Positions 25,248 to 33,951 of a stretch of 60,619 nucleotides of DNA are shown piece after piece; the first letter of the stretch is position 1; each line of letters opens with the position of its first letter. Position numbers and translations under genes: made by a program. Source of the DNA: a virus. The notes below the pieces were generated by a model. The model made no database searches. It worked only from the letters and a program-made list of their open reading frames with translations, and was not told the origin of the DNA. Location of the stretch: the IMG/VR virus record IMGVR_UViG_3300045119_000430, positions 1-60,619 of that record. One strand, written 5' to 3'.

Positions 25248-25495
25248 GCGAATTCGAAGAGACCGCCACCGCTCCCACACCGGCGCCCGCGCCGGTCAAC
25301 CAAGTCGAGCACTGGGCAACGCTCGCTGGCTTTCTCCCCGAGGTGATGCCGACGAAGCCGCCTTCGCGCAACCCCAACTGGTGGAAGTTCTCTGCGGCCA
25401 AGGCGCTCTACCGCTGGCCGATCGGCAAGGAGATGACACAGGCGCAGTTCGCGTCGGCGATCATCGACGCTGCGACTGGCGTGCAGCACGGCTGA
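25244..25495 (+). CDS. Hypothetical tail-region protein
   Basis: An 83-aa protein with a Pro/Ala-rich N-terminus and a C-terminal NWWKFSAAKALYRWPIGKEM then FASAIIDAA segment. It occupies the place of the small DUF2635-type protein that precedes the sheath in Mu-like phages. Overlaps both neighbours by 1-4 nt. Confidence 0.65.
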   Translation: MSEFEETATAPTPAPAPVNQVEHWATLAGFLPEVMPTKPPSRNPNWWKFSAAKALYRWPIGKEMTQAQFASAIIDAATGVQHG

Positions 25496-26883
25496 TGCCT
25501 CTCCCCGGCACACAGATCACCGTCGTTGACGGGCAGCAGACGGGTACGGACCAGTACCCGATCCGTATCCCCATGTCGCGCGTGCCGTCCATCCCGACGA
25601 GTCCGCCGGGGAATCCGATTATGTGGTTCGATGCCCAGGACGTCGATGGCGCCGGCAACACGTCAATGGTCGACGGAGCTGCCGTTGCCACCTGGGTGAA
25701 CAAGGGTACGATCGGTTCGGCTGGAAATGCCGTCCAGCCAACCCCGTCCAAGCGGCCGATTTTCTCAGCATCCATCGATCCACCTCAGATCAGCAATAAG
25801 GCTGGCGTGATGTTCGACGGGGTAAATGACTGCCTCCGTTCGTCTCCCTTCACGCTGCAGGCGGGACCGTGGACGTTCGGGATGCTTTCCAGGATCGTTC
25901 CCAACGGCACGCAGGCGATGTTCGGAACGGCGACATCGACGACCTATGTACAGGGCACCAATTTTCACATGGGCGGCAGCATCGATGCCGCTACCGGCCT
26001 GGTGGTTGCCACAGATAGTGGGCAGTGGGAGGTTTACACCGGCGTCTACAATGGCGCGAGTACCGTTGCCAGGCTTCTGGGTCTGCAGGCAACGGTGGAC
26101 TCGGGAACATCGTCGGTCGACCGGGTATCAATAGGTGCCCTGGCCGCGCAGGAGCAGTGGTTCTTCAGCGGGCCGATCGTCGAACTAGTGATCTATGCCG
26201 GGGCAGGCCAGCCGACGCAGATCCAGATCGAGAACTACTTCGCCCAGAAGTACCGCATGAGCACGCGGATCATGTATTGCGGCGACTCCATCACGCAGGG
26301 GGTCGGTGGCGCTGGTCCTGAATTCGTCAGCCTTGGATGGCGCGGGCGGCTCTGGAACTCTTTCCCTCCATGGTCTCTGCGTCCGCTGGGCGGCCTGTCG
26401 GACGGAATCACGCCTCGGCCACAGCATGAGGGATTCGGCGGCCTTCGGATCGCTCAGATCGCGGCGACTATTGGCGGCGGCCTGTCATCGTTTCGCCCGA
26501 ACATCTGCACGTTCATGGGCGGAACGAACAATGCCACGGGCGGCGAAACGTCGAGCAGCATGCTGACAGACATCGCGGGAGCCGTAGACGCGTGCTTCGC
26601 GGCCGGATCGGTGACCCTGGTGCTCCTGGCTAGCCCGCCGCCCCGGAACGATGGCGACGTGGTTGCCCAGAACACGACGAGTGATTTCGCTGCCGGTCTC
26701 CCGGGAGTGGTCGCCGCGAAAACGGCGGCGGGGAAGCCATGTATCTACATCCCGGTGTTCGAGTCCTTGAACACGTCAGACATCCTGTCGTCCAACGTCC
26801 ACCCCAACGATCAGGGCTACGGGAAGATCGCGTCGCTGTTCGCGGCGGCGATCCAGCCTTACCTGACGTCCCCGCTTTCTTGA
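25495..26883 (+). CDS. LamG-SGNH hydrolase, probable virion enzyme
   Basis: A 462-aa protein. Residues about 35-250 form a LamG/ConA-like lectin domain (MWFDAQDVDGAGNTSMVDGA, GVMFDGVNDCLRSSP, WFFSGPIVELVIYAG). Residues about 258-460 form an SGNH/GDSL esterase: block I CGDSITQG (Ser about 265), block II EGFGGLRIAQI, block III MGGTNNATGG, block V NVHPNDQGYG (His about 436). The residue three before His is Ser where Asp is usual. It is inserted between connector and sheath genes and may deacylate host surface polysaccharide. Confidence 0.82.
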   Translation: MPLPGTQITVVDGQQTGTDQYPIRIPMSRVPSIPTSPPGNPIMWFDAQDVDGAGNTSMVDGAAVATWVNKGTIGSAGNAVQPTPSKRPIFSASIDPPQISNKAGVMFDGVNDCLRSSPFTLQAGPWTFGMLSRIVPNGTQAMFGTATSTTYVQGTNFHMGGSIDAATGLVVATDSGQWEVYTGVYNGASTVARLLGLQATVDSGTSSVDRVSIGALAAQEQWFFSGPIVELVIYAGAGQPTQIQIENYFAQKYRMSTRIMYCGDSITQGVGGAGPEFVSLGWRGRLWNSFPPWSLRPLGGLSDGITPRPQHEGFGGLRIAQIAATIGGGLSSFRPNICTFMGGTNNATGGETSSSMLTDIAGAVDACFAAGSVTLVLLASPPPRNDGDVVAQNTTSDFAAGLPGVVAAKTAAGKPCIYIPVFESLNTSDILSSNVHPNDQGYGKIASLFAAAIQPYLTSPLS

Positions 26884-26922
26884 GGCCGAGCCACACCACT
26901 CCATCATGACAGCGAGGCACAA

Positions 26923-28626
26923 ATGGCCCTTCCTGACGCGACTCTGACAATTCTCGACGGCGCCTTGGGGCAGCTGCCGGGGTCGAACGCCAACGTTTTC
27001 GTCAAGCTGGGGATCTGCTCTGCCGGCCTGCCGAACACGCTCTACTCGTTCACCGACACCACCTTGGCGCAACAGTCGCTCGGCCAGGGGCCGCTTGTTG
27101 AGGCGATGGCCGATACGCTCTCGGTGGCCGGCGGACCGGTTCTGGCGATGCCGCTCAACCCGACCACGGCGGGCACCGTTGGCGTGGTTGCGCACACCGG
27201 ACCTGGAAGCGGCACGGTCACGCCGAGCCGCGCGCCGGCGGTGAGCATCGCGATCAAGGTGACCACCGGCGGTGCTCTCGGTACGGCGGCAATCGCGATC
27301 AGCCTCAACGGCGGGTCCTACGCGGCCCCGGTGGTCTCCGTGGCTGGTTCCACGTGGGCATATTTGGTACCGGGGACCAACACCACGATCACGCTCGTCA
27401 CCGCGACCTACGTGCTCAACGACATCTACACCGTGGCCACCACGGGCGTGATCACGGTGGTCGGCACGGGTCCGTCCGGCAACATCACGCAGGTCTCTAG
27501 CCCGCTCGACGTCTACGACGTCCAGGTCGTCATCGCGGGTGCTGGCGGCCTCGGCGCTGGGATCTTCACCTATTCCCTCGACGGCGGGACGAACGTCAGT
27601 GCTCAGATCCTGATCCCTTCGGGCGCGGGCGTCTACGTCATTCCCGGGACTGGCGTGGTGCTCACCTTCGCTGGTTCGTTCACGCTCGCTGACCTCTATG
27701 AGTTTTTCACCACGACTGCCACGTTCGGCAACTCGGACGTCACCGCGGCCTTCACCGTGCTCCTGGCGTCTGCCCAGGAATGGGCGGGGGCTCACATCGT
27801 TGGCCCATCCGCGAACTCGGCCGGTTCGGCCTCTCTGGCGGCCACCGTCGATGCTCAGATGTCACTCGCCGAGACTGGCTTTCGCTACGTGTTCAGCGTG
27901 GTGGAATGCCCGACGTCGGAGAGCGATTCCACGATCTCCACCGCCTTCTCAACCTTCGTGTCCAAGCGCGTGGGCGTGGGCGTGGGAGACGCGTTCATGG
28001 TCAGCGCGATCTCAGGGCGCAGCCTTCGCCGGAACATCGCCATGGCCTACATGACCCGCCTGGCGGCGATTCGCCCCGCGGAACATCCCGGGTGGGTCGG
28101 CTCTCCGCAGGGGGCTCTCCGCAACATTGGCAGCGGCGTGATCAACGGCCAACGGGTGAGCCTGATCCGCGACGAAGGCAAGACGCCGTTCCTCGATGCG
28201 CAGCGCTTTGTCACCGCCCGCACTCACATCGGGGTGAGCGGCTTCTACATCACGCGCGGCAACATGATGGCGGCCGGCGGGTCCGACTTCTCGAGCGTCA
28301 TGAACCGCCGGGTCATGGACATGTCGTGCCGGATCGTTCGGTCGGCGGCGATCACGTTCTTGAACAAGGACTTGCTCATCGACAGCAAGGGTCACATCGC
28401 CACCGTCGAGGCCGAGCGAATCGATAGCTTCCTGACCCAGGAGCTCGTCGCCGGCGTGGTCAACACGAACAACGCCTCCTCGGCCACGGTCGACGTCAGC
28501 CGCACGGACAACATCCTGTCGACCAAGACCCTGAACATCAGCGTTCGCGTTACCCCGAAGGGCTACGCCGAGCAGCTCGTCATCACCATCGGATTCCTCA
28601 ACCCGGCGCTGGCGCTGGCTGCGTAA
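26923..28626 (+). CDS. Contractile tail sheath protein (DUF2586/Mu gpL-like) with inserted beta domains
   Basis: A 567-aa sheath. The C-terminal core (LRRNIAMAYMTRLAAIRPAE, VINGQRVSLIRDEG, FLDAQRFVTARTHIGVSGFY, ISVRVTPKGYAEQLVITIGF) fits the sheath family. Residues about 97-265 contain two tandem beta repeats, the first with ISLNGGSYAAPVVSVAG and LVPGTNTTITLV, the second with FTYSLDGGTNVSAQILIP and VIPGTGVVLTF. A related unit occurs in the baseplate J protein. These are probably surface-exposed insertions. Confidence 0.85.
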   Translation: MALPDATLTILDGALGQLPGSNANVFVKLGICSAGLPNTLYSFTDTTLAQQSLGQGPLVEAMADTLSVAGGPVLAMPLNPTTAGTVGVVAHTGPGSGTVTPSRAPAVSIAIKVTTGGALGTAAIAISLNGGSYAAPVVSVAGSTWAYLVPGTNTTITLVTATYVLNDIYTVATTGVITVVGTGPSGNITQVSSPLDVYDVQVVIAGAGGLGAGIFTYSLDGGTNVSAQILIPSGAGVYVIPGTGVVLTFAGSFTLADLYEFFTTTATFGNSDVTAAFTVLLASAQEWAGAHIVGPSANSAGSASLAATVDAQMSLAETGFRYVFSVVECPTSESDSTISTAFSTFVSKRVGVGVGDAFMVSAISGRSLRRNIAMAYMTRLAAIRPAEHPGWVGSPQGALRNIGSGVINGQRVSLIRDEGKTPFLDAQRFVTARTHIGVSGFYITRGNMMAAGGSDFSSVMNRRVMDMSCRIVRSAAITFLNKDLLIDSKGHIATVEAERIDSFLTQELVAGVVNTNNASSATVDVSRTDNILSTKTLNISVRVTPKGYAEQLVITIGFLNPALALAA

Positions 28627-28638
28627 GGAGATCGGTCC

Positions 28639-29118
28639 ATGCTCAATCCAGCACCGTTCGTTGACGTCAACGGGATCTTCGTCTCGCGCACCAGCTGCAC
28701 GATGAGCGTCGACAGCCTTCCCATCCGCCTCTTCAAGGGCGTCCACTGGAACAAGAAGCTCACGCGCGGCAAGACCTGGGGCAACCGGGTCACGCCTCGG
28801 GGGCGCGGGAGAGGGAAGTTCGAGCCGTCTGGCGACCTCGAGGTCTACATCGAGGACTGGACCATCATCCGGAACTTCCTCGCCGCCAAGAACCCGGCGC
28901 GCGGGTGGATGCTGAACAGCTTCACGCTGACGGTCACCGCGTTCGAGGAGGCGATCGGCGGTGCCTTCACCGTTCAGCTGGTGGGCTGCACAGTCTCCGA
29001 GGACGACAACTCCGTGAGCGACGGCGACGATCAGATCAGCCGCAAGCTCACGCTCGACGTCATGAACATCATAGAGGACGGCATCCCGGCGGTGCTGGAG
29101 AACACGGGTATCTTCTGA
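28639..29118 (+). CDS. Tail tube protein
   Basis: A 159-aa protein directly after the sheath, with a strong AAGGAGAT Shine-Dalgarno. SCTMSVDSLPIRLFKGVHWN, FEPSGDLEVYIEDW and QISRKLTLDVMNIIEDG fit the beta-sandwich tube proteins of contractile tails. Role from synteny and predicted strand pattern. Confidence 0.8.
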   Translation: MLNPAPFVDVNGIFVSRTSCTMSVDSLPIRLFKGVHWNKKLTRGKTWGNRVTPRGRGRGKFEPSGDLEVYIEDWTIIRNFLAAKNPARGWMLNSFTLTVTAFEEAIGGAFTVQLVGCTVSEDDNSVSDGDDQISRKLTLDVMNIIEDGIPAVLENTGIF

Positions 29119-29129
29119 TCGGCGAGAAC

Positions 29130-29164
29130 TTGAGGCGGGATATCCCGGAGCCTAACGTCGGTGC
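29130..29164 (+). promoter_or_regulatory. Leaderless late promoter P5 for the tail-chaperone/tape-measure block
   Basis: TTGAGG at 29130-29135, 17-bp spacer holding GGGATATCC at 29137-29145, TAACGT at 29153-29158, then 6 nt to ATG 29165. No Shine-Dalgarno. Confidence 0.65.
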
Positions 29165-29509
29165 ATGCCAATCACCGCACCGATCATCCCGGAGTTGACC
29201 GACGAGACCAGGGCCGAACTGGCCAGCAAGTTGCCTGGTGTCGATCTTCAGATCGTCCGCGCCCAGAAGACGTCCTTCGTCGGCGTCATTCGTCCGGCCA
29301 CGGACGGCGAATGGAGCATCTTCCGTCGCACGCAGGTCGAGGACAAGGTGAAGGCGAACTTCATGCTGAGCGAGAGCTGCGTAGTCTGGCCGTACAAGGC
29401 CGACCGCGATGCGATCTTCGCTCGCTATCCCGCCCTGCGCGAGGTCTGCGTCGGCGAGATCTGCGAGATGGCCGGCGTGGAGGCGACGGCCACTCGGGAA
29501 AAACTGTAA
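29165..29509 (+). CDS. Tail assembly chaperone, short product
   Basis: A 114-aa protein (IIPELTDETRAELASKLP, FVGVIRPATDGEWSIFRRTQ, VVWPYKADRDAIFARYPALR) immediately before the tape measure, as expected for the G product of a G/GT chaperone pair. Its last codons, CGG GAA AAA CTG TAA, contain an A5 run allowing a -1 slip into the extension. Confidence 0.78.
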   Translation: MPITAPIIPELTDETRAELASKLPGVDLQIVRAQKTSFVGVIRPATDGEWSIFRRTQVEDKVKANFMLSESCVVWPYKADRDAIFARYPALREVCVGEICEMAGVEATATREKL

Positions 29510-29676
29510 AGGGATTCCGCGCGGCCAAGCGGGATCTCTTGAAATCGGCAGTGGCCTTGCGCGCTTTCATGCGCGACGAAAAGAGCGTCGAGGCCGACGT
29601 CGGTGCTCTGCTGGTTGCAGATGGTCTCCATTGTCTGCGAGTCGTTCGTCAGTTCCTGATCGGATCGAAGGAGTGA
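29165..29676 (+). CDS. Tail assembly chaperone, -1 frameshift product (GT-like)
   Basis: After a -1 slip at the AAA codon 29501-29503, translation continues in the frame GTTVKGF... to the stop at 29674-29676, adding about 57 residues (FRAAKRDLLKSAVALRAFMR, then CLRVVRQFLIG). The extension is helical and has no start of its own. Total about 170 aa. The -1 re-pairing is perfect for Lys AAA but imperfect for the preceding Glu GAA, so the slip site is non-canonical. Confidence 0.68.
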
Positions 29677-29677
29677 C

Positions 29678-31450
29678 ATGTCCGAGGGGCTGAAATGGCT
29701 GCTCGAGCTCGACGGGAAGACGGAAGGCATCGACAAGATGCTGTCGACCATCGAGGATACGATCGCATCTTTGCCGAAGGCGACGGCGGCGACCAAAGAT
29801 CTGAACGCGTCGATCGAGAAGTCATCCAGCGCCGGCGAGAAGGCCGCGGCCGGTCACAAGAAACACAAGGCCGGGATCGAGGAGACCGAAGGCGCGCTCA
29901 AGCGCTTGGTCAACGCCGGGATTGGTCCCTTCATCGAGAAGGCGAAGCAGATCGCCGAGTTCGAGTTCATCCGCCGCGGCGTCGACAAGATCATCGAGGC
30001 GCCCGGTGAATTGATAGACAAGGTCAAGGAGCTTGGCGAAGAGGCTATCAAGGCAGCGGCCGGCGCCGAGCGCATGGACCTCTCATTCAAGCTGACGATC
30101 GGCCAGGAGGGAGCCGAGAAGGTACTCGGCTGGATTGACCGCATCGCCTCCAAGACCGAGTTCACCGATGATCAACTCAAGGGCTGGGCGAATGAGCTGC
30201 TCGTCGCGGGCGTGAAGGCTGGCGAGGTCGACAAGTTCCTCGCAGCTGGACTCGACGTGGCCGCCAAGAGTCCCGACAAGCTCGCCGGCATGGGCAACGC
30301 GATCGCTGCGCTGACACGTGCCCAGCTCACCGGCCGCGTCGAGGGACGAGCACTCCGAGGTCTGCGCATCGGCGTTGACGAGTTGCGGACACTGCCAGAA
30401 TTCAAGGGCCTCTCGGCCAAGGCACTCCACGAAAAGATGGAGCAGGGTTCGATCTCTAAGAACGATCTGCTCAGGCTCATCGCCGGGCCCGACAAGCAAC
30501 TCGGCGATCTAGGCCTTAAGGCCGGTGACACGCTCCAAGCGAAGCTGAAGAACCTGGAGACGCTCCCCGAGCAGTATTTTCAGCGCCTGGCAGAATCTCC
30601 GGCCTTCGAAAATCTGAAAGCCAAGCTCGGCGACGTCTTCGACGCACTCGATCCGGCGAGCCCGCGTGGGCAGAAGATTTTCGGATCCTTGGAGCGGATG
30701 TTCACGACGGTCGTTGACGAGGTGGCGAAGATCGACTTCGTCTCCGTTGCCGACACCTTGGAGCATCGGGTCTTGCCGGCGATCGAGAAGCTGTTCGGAT
30801 TCGCCGCCAAGACCGCCGACGTGCTCGGGACTATCGTCACCGGGGCCGGGTCTGCCCTGGGCTCTGCTCACGCCGTTACGTCGATGGCGGGCGTGACGAC
30901 CAAGACCGCCGAAGACACGAGCTTCATGAAGCGCGTGCTATCGCATCTACCCGGCGTCGGTTCGCTCGGCAAGTCGATCGGGTACCTCGACAAGGACACG
31001 CAGAAAGCTGGCGCTGCGATAGCTGAAGGGACTGCCGACGGAATGGCGGGCGGGATGTCCATGGTCTCGGATGCAGCATCGTCGATGGGTGACGCAGCGG
31101 TGGATGCGTTGCAGAGCAAGCTCGAGATCCATTCGCCGTCTAAGGTCTTCTTCGGGCTTGGCGAGGAGACTGGCGCCGGCTTCGCGGGCGGTGTTCGAAA
31201 GAGCGGGAGCGACGTGGACGATGCGATGGAAGCTGCCTTCCCGGTGCCGGGATTGCGGCCGGGGGCTTCGATCGGTGGCGGCGGAGGCTCATCGATCAGC
31301 GTCAGCCTGCCTTCCATTCAGGTCAACATGCATGGAGGCAGCGGCGACGCGCGCGAGGACGGAGAAGCAGCAGGGGAAGGCCTGGGCGGGGTTTTCCGTC
31401 GCGAGTTGCTGCGGGTGATGGAGCAGCTGCAGATCGAAGGGGGCGCCTGA
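29678..31450 (+). CDS. Tail tape measure protein
   Basis: A 590-aa protein with GAAGGAG Shine-Dalgarno. The N-terminal half is helical (residues 1-130), followed by FTDDQLKGWANELLVAGVKA and a hydrophobic middle near 375-395 (ADVLGTIVTGAGSALGSAHA). The C-terminal LEIHSPSKVFFGLGEETGAG is a common tape-measure signature. By the usual relation of about 0.15 nm per residue, the tail would be roughly 85-90 nm long. Confidence 0.88.
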   Translation: MSEGLKWLLELDGKTEGIDKMLSTIEDTIASLPKATAATKDLNASIEKSSSAGEKAAAGHKKHKAGIEETEGALKRLVNAGIGPFIEKAKQIAEFEFIRRGVDKIIEAPGELIDKVKELGEEAIKAAAGAERMDLSFKLTIGQEGAEKVLGWIDRIASKTEFTDDQLKGWANELLVAGVKAGEVDKFLAAGLDVAAKSPDKLAGMGNAIAALTRAQLTGRVEGRALRGLRIGVDELRTLPEFKGLSAKALHEKMEQGSISKNDLLRLIAGPDKQLGDLGLKAGDTLQAKLKNLETLPEQYFQRLAESPAFENLKAKLGDVFDALDPASPRGQKIFGSLERMFTTVVDEVAKIDFVSVADTLEHRVLPAIEKLFGFAAKTADVLGTIVTGAGSALGSAHAVTSMAGVTTKTAEDTSFMKRVLSHLPGVGSLGKSIGYLDKDTQKAGAAIAEGTADGMAGGMSMVSDAASSMGDAAVDALQSKLEIHSPSKVFFGLGEETGAGFAGGVRKSGSDVDDAMEAAFPVPGLRPGASIGGGGGSSISVSLPSIQVNMHGGSGDAREDGEAAGEGLGGVFRRELLRVMEQLQIEGGA

Positions 31451-32091
31451 TGTCCGCCGCTGGACTCGCCGCACTCACGCCGATCGCCGCCCTCGGCGGA
31501 TCCATCGAGTTCTGGGGCAACGGCTCAGAGGAAGACCTCGACGGCGTGATCGCGAAACACCCGTGGGACGTGGCCTACCTAGCCAACATGGCTCTGCCCG
31601 GGATCTGCGAGGTCAAGATGGTCAGCGTCGCGCGCGTCGAGATCGACAAGAAAAAGCCGAAGGGCGTGAACTACGCGAGGGTCACGATCCTGGGCTACGA
31701 TCCCGGCACGTTCGACGTCTCGTGCAAGATATGGACTCGCGATCACTGGACCAAGCTTCAGCAGATCGTCCGCACGATCTGGAAGGGACCAACCGCCGAG
31801 CGCGGGGACCAGGCCTCGATCGCGGTACGCCATCCCATACTTCGGCTGGCGAAGGTGTATTCCGCGATCGTGGTCGGCTTCACGCCCGGGGTCCCGGGGC
31901 CAGAGGCGGGAACGATGGTCTTCACGTTCCACCTCCACGAGAACCCGCGGGCGCAGAACAAGAACGTGACGGCGTCTCCTGCCGGCTCGACAACCGTAGT
32001 CGATCCGCTCAGCCTCAGCGGCGGGTCGAGCAACGGACCGGCGCCGATGCCGAGCGCGGACAAGAACTTCATGTCTCCCGTCCCGAAGTGA
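31450..32091 (+). CDS. Baseplate/tail protein in Mu gpN position
   Basis: A 213-aa beta-rich protein: SIEFWGNGSEEDLDGVIAKH, VEIDKKKPKGVNYARVTILG, WTKLQQIVRTIWKGP and MVFTFHLHENPR. It follows the tape measure where Mu has gpN. I cannot match it securely to a family; a role as baseplate hub adaptor is inferred from order. The C-terminus is Pro/Ser-rich and flexible. Confidence 0.65.
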   Translation: MSAAGLAALTPIAALGGSIEFWGNGSEEDLDGVIAKHPWDVAYLANMALPGICEVKMVSVARVEIDKKKPKGVNYARVTILGYDPGTFDVSCKIWTRDHWTKLQQIVRTIWKGPTAERGDQASIAVRHPILRLAKVYSAIVVGFTPGVPGPEAGTMVFTFHLHENPRAQNKNVTASPAGSTTVVDPLSLSGGSSNGPAPMPSADKNFMSPVPK

Positions 32092-32095
32092 CGCA

Positions 32096-32764
32096 GTGGC
32101 ACTCATCAACCTCAATGGCGCCGCGGTCCTGGACGGCAGCTCGCTCTACTTTTCCCGCACCGGCGCCTGGCATGCCGAGCTTCGCGTCGACACGCAAAGC
32201 GCGATCGGCGACGGCTGTGAGATCAACATCGCCGACGGGGCGCTCGTGCTTGAGGGTACGGCCGACCGGTCGGGTCTGTTCGCCGACACCGGCTTCGTGC
32301 GTGTCGTTGCTGGCGCGAATGGGCTCGGCACGACGGCCAAGCCCAAGCACTACGACGACCCGACGATTCGGGTCGTGCTTGCCGACCTCCTGGCGAACGC
32401 GGGCGAGGTCATCTCGTCGACCGCCGACGCCAGCATCCTGGGTCGTCACCTGACCGCGTGGACGACGACGGCGCGCCCGACGGGCCCCGTGGTCTCCCTG
32501 CTTGTGCAGCAGGCCCCAAACACGAGCTGGCGCATGCTCCCCGACGGAACGCTGTGGGTGGGGACAGAGTCCTGGCCAGACTCGGGTCTCGACCCAACGA
32601 CGTACCAGATTCTAGACGAGTTGCCGTCGGACGGGTCTGCCGACCTCGGGATGGACGCCCCCCTCCTGATCGCGGGGGTGTCGCTCGCCGGGCGGCATGT
32701 GTCGGCGGTGGAGCATCGGATCGACGGGCGGGGCGTGCGGGCGCGGGTGTGGTTCGAGCCCTGA
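32096..32764 (+). CDS. Baseplate hub-like protein in Mu gpP position
   Basis: A 222-aa beta-rich protein (GDGCEINIADGALVLEGTA, VLADLLANAGEVISST, WRMLPDGTLWVGTESWPD, VEHRIDGRGVRARVWFEP). GTLWVGTE-like strands and the position before the spike gene are reminiscent of hub proteins, although it is shorter than Mu gpP. Assignment from synteny. Confidence 0.62.
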   Translation: MALINLNGAAVLDGSSLYFSRTGAWHAELRVDTQSAIGDGCEINIADGALVLEGTADRSGLFADTGFVRVVAGANGLGTTAKPKHYDDPTIRVVLADLLANAGEVISSTADASILGRHLTAWTTTARPTGPVVSLLVQQAPNTSWRMLPDGTLWVGTESWPDSGLDPTTYQILDELPSDGSADLGMDAPLLIAGVSLAGRHVSAVEHRIDGRGVRARVWFEP

Positions 32765-32804
32765 ACGCGCGGCCAGCTTGCGGGCGGCCGGCGCCGGCGG
32801 GACG

Positions 32805-33176
32805 ATGCGCCGCATGCCGGACATCTGGGTCTGCAAGAACTGCCACCACGTCGGGCCCGGCGGGAGGCGAGGCGGGTCATCGCTGCCTGCCTGCCGGTCG
32901 TGTGGGCACAGCACGATCTTGCCGGTCGCGTCGCCCGTGGGGCTCGAGTTGGCGACGAGGCTGGGCGTCACGGAGCAACACCTGATGCGCGCGCAGTGGC
33001 TGGCCTACCCGACGAGCAACCGCATCGGGTGGACCATCTTCGGCGCGATAGGGTGCGCGGGCTCGGCGGCGGTCGGGTTCCCGACGTGGGCGGTCATCTG
33101 GGGTGCGATCGCGCTGGGGTTCGGCCTCTCCCTGATCGTCCACTTCACCCAGGAGCCGAAGCCGCCAGGCACCTGA
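32805..33176 (+). CDS. Zinc-ribbon membrane protein (cargo)
   Basis: A 123-aa protein with an N-terminal zinc ribbon (WVCKNCHHVGPGG, then LPACRSCGHSTILP) and two C-terminal transmembrane segments (IGWTIFGAIGCAGSAAVGF and WAVIWGAIALGFGLSLIVHF). It is not a usual tail protein, so it is probably cargo inserted between the hub and spike genes. ATG 32805 is chosen because the ribbon begins there. Confidence 0.65.
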   Translation: MRRMPDIWVCKNCHHVGPGGRRGGSSLPACRSCGHSTILPVASPVGLELATRLGVTEQHLMRAQWLAYPTSNRIGWTIFGAIGCAGSAAVGFPTWAVIWGAIALGFGLSLIVHFTQEPKPPGT

Positions 33177-33190
33177 ACTAACGCGCAGCA

Positions 33191-33940
33191 TTGCAGGGCG
33201 TCACGAGTGCAGCCATCATGCGTGACATGGCCAAGGGACGCAGGACGGTGGAATTCGCGGGGCGGGCTCCCGGCAAGTCGTCAGGGCGCGGCCCGCGGCT
33301 CTGGGCCTATTCGTATTCTGACCTCGCCCATCTGCTCTCGACGACGGAGGACGCGCTGAGGGCTCGCGTGTCGCGCGGCTCCTTCTCTCCCGGCAATCTC
33401 GAGGAGGTGTGTCGGGCGTGGGCGTCGGCGCGCGGCCTGCTCGCGTGCGTAGCCCTAATACTCGTCGTCTCCGCGGGCTGCATGGATCTGGAGTCCAACC
33501 CCGATCAGGAGCTTCGGGGCGAGACTGGGGCTGGTGGCGCTGCGGAAGCCGATGCGGGGACATTGGGCGCTGGAGGTGCAGCGGGGGCGATGGCGGCTGG
33601 ATCCGGGGGCCGCAGCGCGGCCGGCGGGTCGGGATCGGGTGGCGCGGTCGCTCCCAGCGGCGGCGCGCCCGGCGATGGCGGTGCTGCATCCATGGGCGGC
33701 GAGACGGGGAGTGGCGGCGCCACGCAGGCCGGGGGTGCGGGCGGGACGAGCACGCTGGGCGAGCAGTGCAGCGACGCGAGCGTAGTCCTGGGATGCTTCA
33801 CGTCAGCCGGGTCGGCCGCCCTGCACAAAGACGGCAGGGCGTGCGCGCAATGCTACAACTCCGTCGGCTTCCTCCTCCCGGGATGCTACGCGGGAACGCC
33901 GCAGATGCTGTGCGTCTCGTCCTGCTCCGAGTGCTCGTAG
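33191..33940 (+). CDS. HTH-like segment fused to a Gly/Ala-rich lipoprotein with Cys-rich tail
   Basis: The 249-aa frame begins with a basic segment and a helical unit resembling small DNA-binding proteins (YSYSDLAHLLSTTEDALRAR, then GSFSPGNLEEVCRAW). It continues without a stop into a signal peptide with lipobox (LLACVALILVVSAGC), a 90-residue Gly/Ala/Ser stalk and a Cys-rich C-terminus (SDASVVLGCFTSAG, ACAQCYNSVGFLLPGC, CVSSCSECS). An internal GTG at the VCRAW codon could start the lipoprotein separately. The stalk-plus-Cys-tail design is common in myxobacterial surface lipoproteins. Confidence 0.6.
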   Translation: MQGVTSAAIMRDMAKGRRTVEFAGRAPGKSSGRGPRLWAYSYSDLAHLLSTTEDALRARVSRGSFSPGNLEEVCRAWASARGLLACVALILVVSAGCMDLESNPDQELRGETGAGGAAEADAGTLGAGGAAGAMAAGSGGRSAAGGSGSGGAVAPSGGAPGDGGAASMGGETGSGGATQAGGAGGTSTLGEQCSDASVVLGCFTSAGSAALHKDGRACAQCYNSVGFLLPGCYAGTPQMLCVSSCSECS

Positions 33941-33951
33941 TCCGCCGAAAC

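Noticed and set aside
10409-28626. Phage Mu relative with transposition
   Set aside because: Only the morphogenesis genes resemble Mu. No MuA/MuB-like transposase, Mu-type ends or com/mom genes were seen.
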